Source: Bacilli bacterium (GTDB lineage Bacteria; Bacillota_I; Bacilli_A; RFN20; CAG-826). Taken from it: 51,453 nt of DNA. The position numbers and the translations under genes were made by a program. Numbering within the stretch: position 1 is the stretch's first letter; every line of letters starts with the position of its first letter. The DNA is taken from positions 1 through 51,453 of the forward strand of contig JAFZRR010000040.1 of the NCBI GenBank assembly GCA_017619815.1, read 5' to 3'. Below, one piece after another: positions 49,911 through 51,453 of the stretch. The notes below the pieces were generated by a model, which was not told the origin of the DNA, searched no databases, and worked only from the letters and a program-made list of their open reading frames with translations.

Positions 49911-51453
49911 TTACATTGCGTTATAGATTTTGTTCGCCACTGTAATCCAATTTGTGAAATTGCTCTTTGTGGAAGAACCATAACGATAATTGTATTGCAT
50001 TGGGCAGAAGAGACAAATACCGCAACCGGTTGTTCCTTGTCCGTGTTCTTCGTAAATCACTAATTGTTCCATTGCGTTAAGAACAGCCGTGACTTTAGAT
50101 GAAGTACTTGAGAATGTACTGTTAGCTTTAATTTTATTCAAAGCTTCTTTTAAATCACGGATTTCAAAACCACTGGATTCACCATATTCATCTAAGCCAT
50201 ATTCTCTGGCTTCTGCAATAAGGTTGCCTAATGTTTGTGTCTTACTGCTATTTGAACCAATGATGGAATTCAAATCAGAAGCAAGGCTTTCAAATACTGT
50301 CTTATATGCGGCCATTTTACTTAAATCATAGACGGATTGTGTTTGATCGAAGTATTGTTGCCAACGGCTGCCATAGTAGCTTTGATAAATTTGTTTTTCT
50401 TCTTCGATGAATGTATGACCGATGACTGGTAACAAATCCGCACCACTGATGGATGGATTATTGTATAAAGATGGTAACCAAGCATCATAGTCATAACCAT
50501 AGCCAGCTTCAGATTCTTGTGAACAAAGCATGTAGTTGAAGTTTTCACTATTATAATCAGCGACATCTTGAACCGCCATTAAGCAAGCATCATATGTGAT
50601 CCAATCTAATTTAGAGGAAATGCCAGCTGAACTTCTTGCGTTTTTGACGGCATTATATAATTCATCTGCAGAAATGGAATCATCACTATATTGTTCATCG
50701 AAACAGCAACCGCCCATAGCACCACCATGATTCCACATAATTAAGCCATATTTTGCGGCTTTATAATTTGTTAAACCCCAGGTGACAAATTCTTGTAATG
50801 TGGATTGGAGACCCATATTCTTTTTACTTTCTGAAGAAACTTGGGTCATGGTTCTATTTCTAATTTCCCATCTTTGGGATTTGCTGGCGTTAATATTTGA
50901 TTTAGCCCAACTATTTGCGCCACCGGTTTGAACAACGATGTTGACGTTAGATGGTTGACCGCTAACGGATAAGATTTCATCTAAGTCCATGGAAGCTAAA
51001 CCAGCTTTACCAGAATTTAAATAGCCTGGGCTATCAGATCCGCTTTCAAGGTCTGCACCACACATATAAATCATGATTGTGGTACCAGAGACTTCGGAAA
51101 CAGAAACATTACATGTTGCGGTGAAGTTTCCATCAACTGATGTTGCGGTAATAACTGCATTGCCAGTTGTAGAACCTGCAACAAGAGTCATTTGTTGTTG
51201 ATAACTGGTTGTTTGTGTTGGAGAAGTTAAAGCCACGATACTTGAATTGCTTGTGGTCCAGTTCACTGCTTGATTAGCATATCTGCTTGGGCCGACTGTT
51301 GCATAGATTTTTGCGGTACTGCCATAGCTCATATCAAGTGAAGATTGAGACATGGTGATACCTGTTGCAGCAGGATTACCAACACTTATTTCATGTGTTG
51401 CTGTCACTGTGGCATTGTTTTTACCTTTCATAGAAGCGGTAATTGTGACCGCA
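49911..51453 (-). CDS. Clostripain-family (C11) cysteine protease with Ig-like domains, partial
   Basis: The frame is open to the window edge. Upstream of the first ATG (51431) it reads TITAS, the end of another Ig-like repeat, so the N-terminus is missing. One whole Big_2 domain follows (about nt 51075-51375, SSLDMSYGSTAKIYATV). The peptidase C11 domain shows TIMIYMCGADLESGSD, the His codon at 50729-50727 in IMWNHGGAMGG and the catalytic Cys codon at 50585-50583 in TYDACLMAVQD. This is a secreted surface protease with Ig-like stalk. Cleavage after Arg is typical for clostripains but not provable here. Confidence 0.88.
   Translation of the reverse strand, partial: AVTITASMKGKNNATVTATHEISVGNPAATGITMSQSSLDMSYGSTAKIYATVGPSRYANQAVNWTTSNSSIVALTSPTQTTSYQQQMTLVAGSTTGNAVITATSVDGNFTATCNVSVSEVSGTTIMIYMCGADLESGSDSPGYLNSGKAGLASMDLDEILSVSGQPSNVNIVVQTGGANSWAKSNINASKSQRWEIRNRTMTQVSSESKKNMGLQSTLQEFVTWGLTNYKAAKYGLIMWNHGGAMGGCCFDEQYSDDSISADELYNAVKNARSSAGISSKLDWITYDACLMAVQDVADYNSENFNYMLCSQESEAGYGYDYDAWLPSLYNNPSISGADLLPVIGHTFIEEEKQIYQSYYGSRWQQYFDQTQSVYDLSKMAAYKTVFESLASDLNSIIGSNSSKTQTLGNLIAEAREYGLDEYGESSGFEIRDLKEALNKIKANSTFSSTSSKVTAVLNAMEQLVIYEEHGQGTTGCGICLFCPMQYNYRYGSSTKSNFTNWITVANKIYNAM

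Noticed and set aside
1..51453. tRNA, rRNA, transposon or prophage genes
   Set aside because: Intergenic gaps are short and no cloverleaf, rRNA segment, transposase, integrase or phage structural protein was recognised.

Overview
The window is about 51 kb of low-GC (by eye under 40 percent) bacterial DNA using the standard code, with Gram-positive ribosome binding sites, lipoprotein signal peptides with lipobox cysteines, MsmK-type sugar ABC transport, DUF1846, VapBC-like and PreTA genes. It looks like chromosome of an uncultured, probably gut or rumen, Bacillota of the class Bacilli (Erysipelotrichales, RF39 or RFN20 relatives). There is no rRNA gene to prove this. No tRNA, CRISPR array, transposase or phage gene was seen.

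Layout. 1-5150: two large secreted paralogues on the + strand with a small frameshifted secreted gene between them. 5171-23258: one compact minus-strand gene cluster of 14 genes, mostly overlapping or within 15 bases. It encodes a CBM-like lipoprotein, LacI regulator, GH130, two sugar ABC permeases, solute-binding lipoprotein, clan GH-A glycosidase lipoprotein, a second CBM-like lipoprotein, a second GH130, an SGNH esterase lipoprotein, two small membrane proteins, a YesL-like protein and a long MsmK-type ATPase. 23446-26516: a second minus operon with a phosphohexomutase and two esterase-type hydrolases. Together these read as a locus for an acetylated, probably beta-mannan-type glycan: outside trimming and deacetylation, oligosaccharide import, phosphorolysis inside the cell to mannose 1-phosphate, and a mutase to feed it into central metabolism. 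A cytoplasmic GH3 enzyme (42690-45089) may help.

26604-38584: housekeeping and accessory genes (DUF1846, flavodoxin, nitroreductase, secreted Endonuclease I with Ig-like domains, a degenerate RsmB-like protein, aldo/keto reductase, NERD nuclease, RmuC, a two-component system). 38713-42689: a VTT-domain membrane protein and an amino-acid-type ABC transporter (lipoprotein, permease, ATPase). 42690-51453: GH3, PreA/PreT, a PIN toxin/antitoxin pair, two paralogous lipoproteins and a partial clostripain-family protease that runs off the window edge.

The most striking item is the untranslated leader of the ABC transporter at 39797. It holds an 18-codon reading frame, MKHAFYYFYSYYFPKHNQ, in which 8 of 9 consecutive codons are Tyr or Phe. 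A terminator hairpin with a U-run follows, together with pairings that exclude it. This looks like ribosome-mediated attenuation by aromatic amino acids, and it gives the transporter a likely substrate (tyrosine/phenylalanine). Other unusual items are a new-looking ~200-residue jelly-roll-like module shared by three surface proteins, a ~72-residue charged insertion in an ABC ATPase, a sugar-transport ATPase with duplicated TOBE domains, and TGTTTAY boxes about 20 bp apart upstream of several surface-protein genes.
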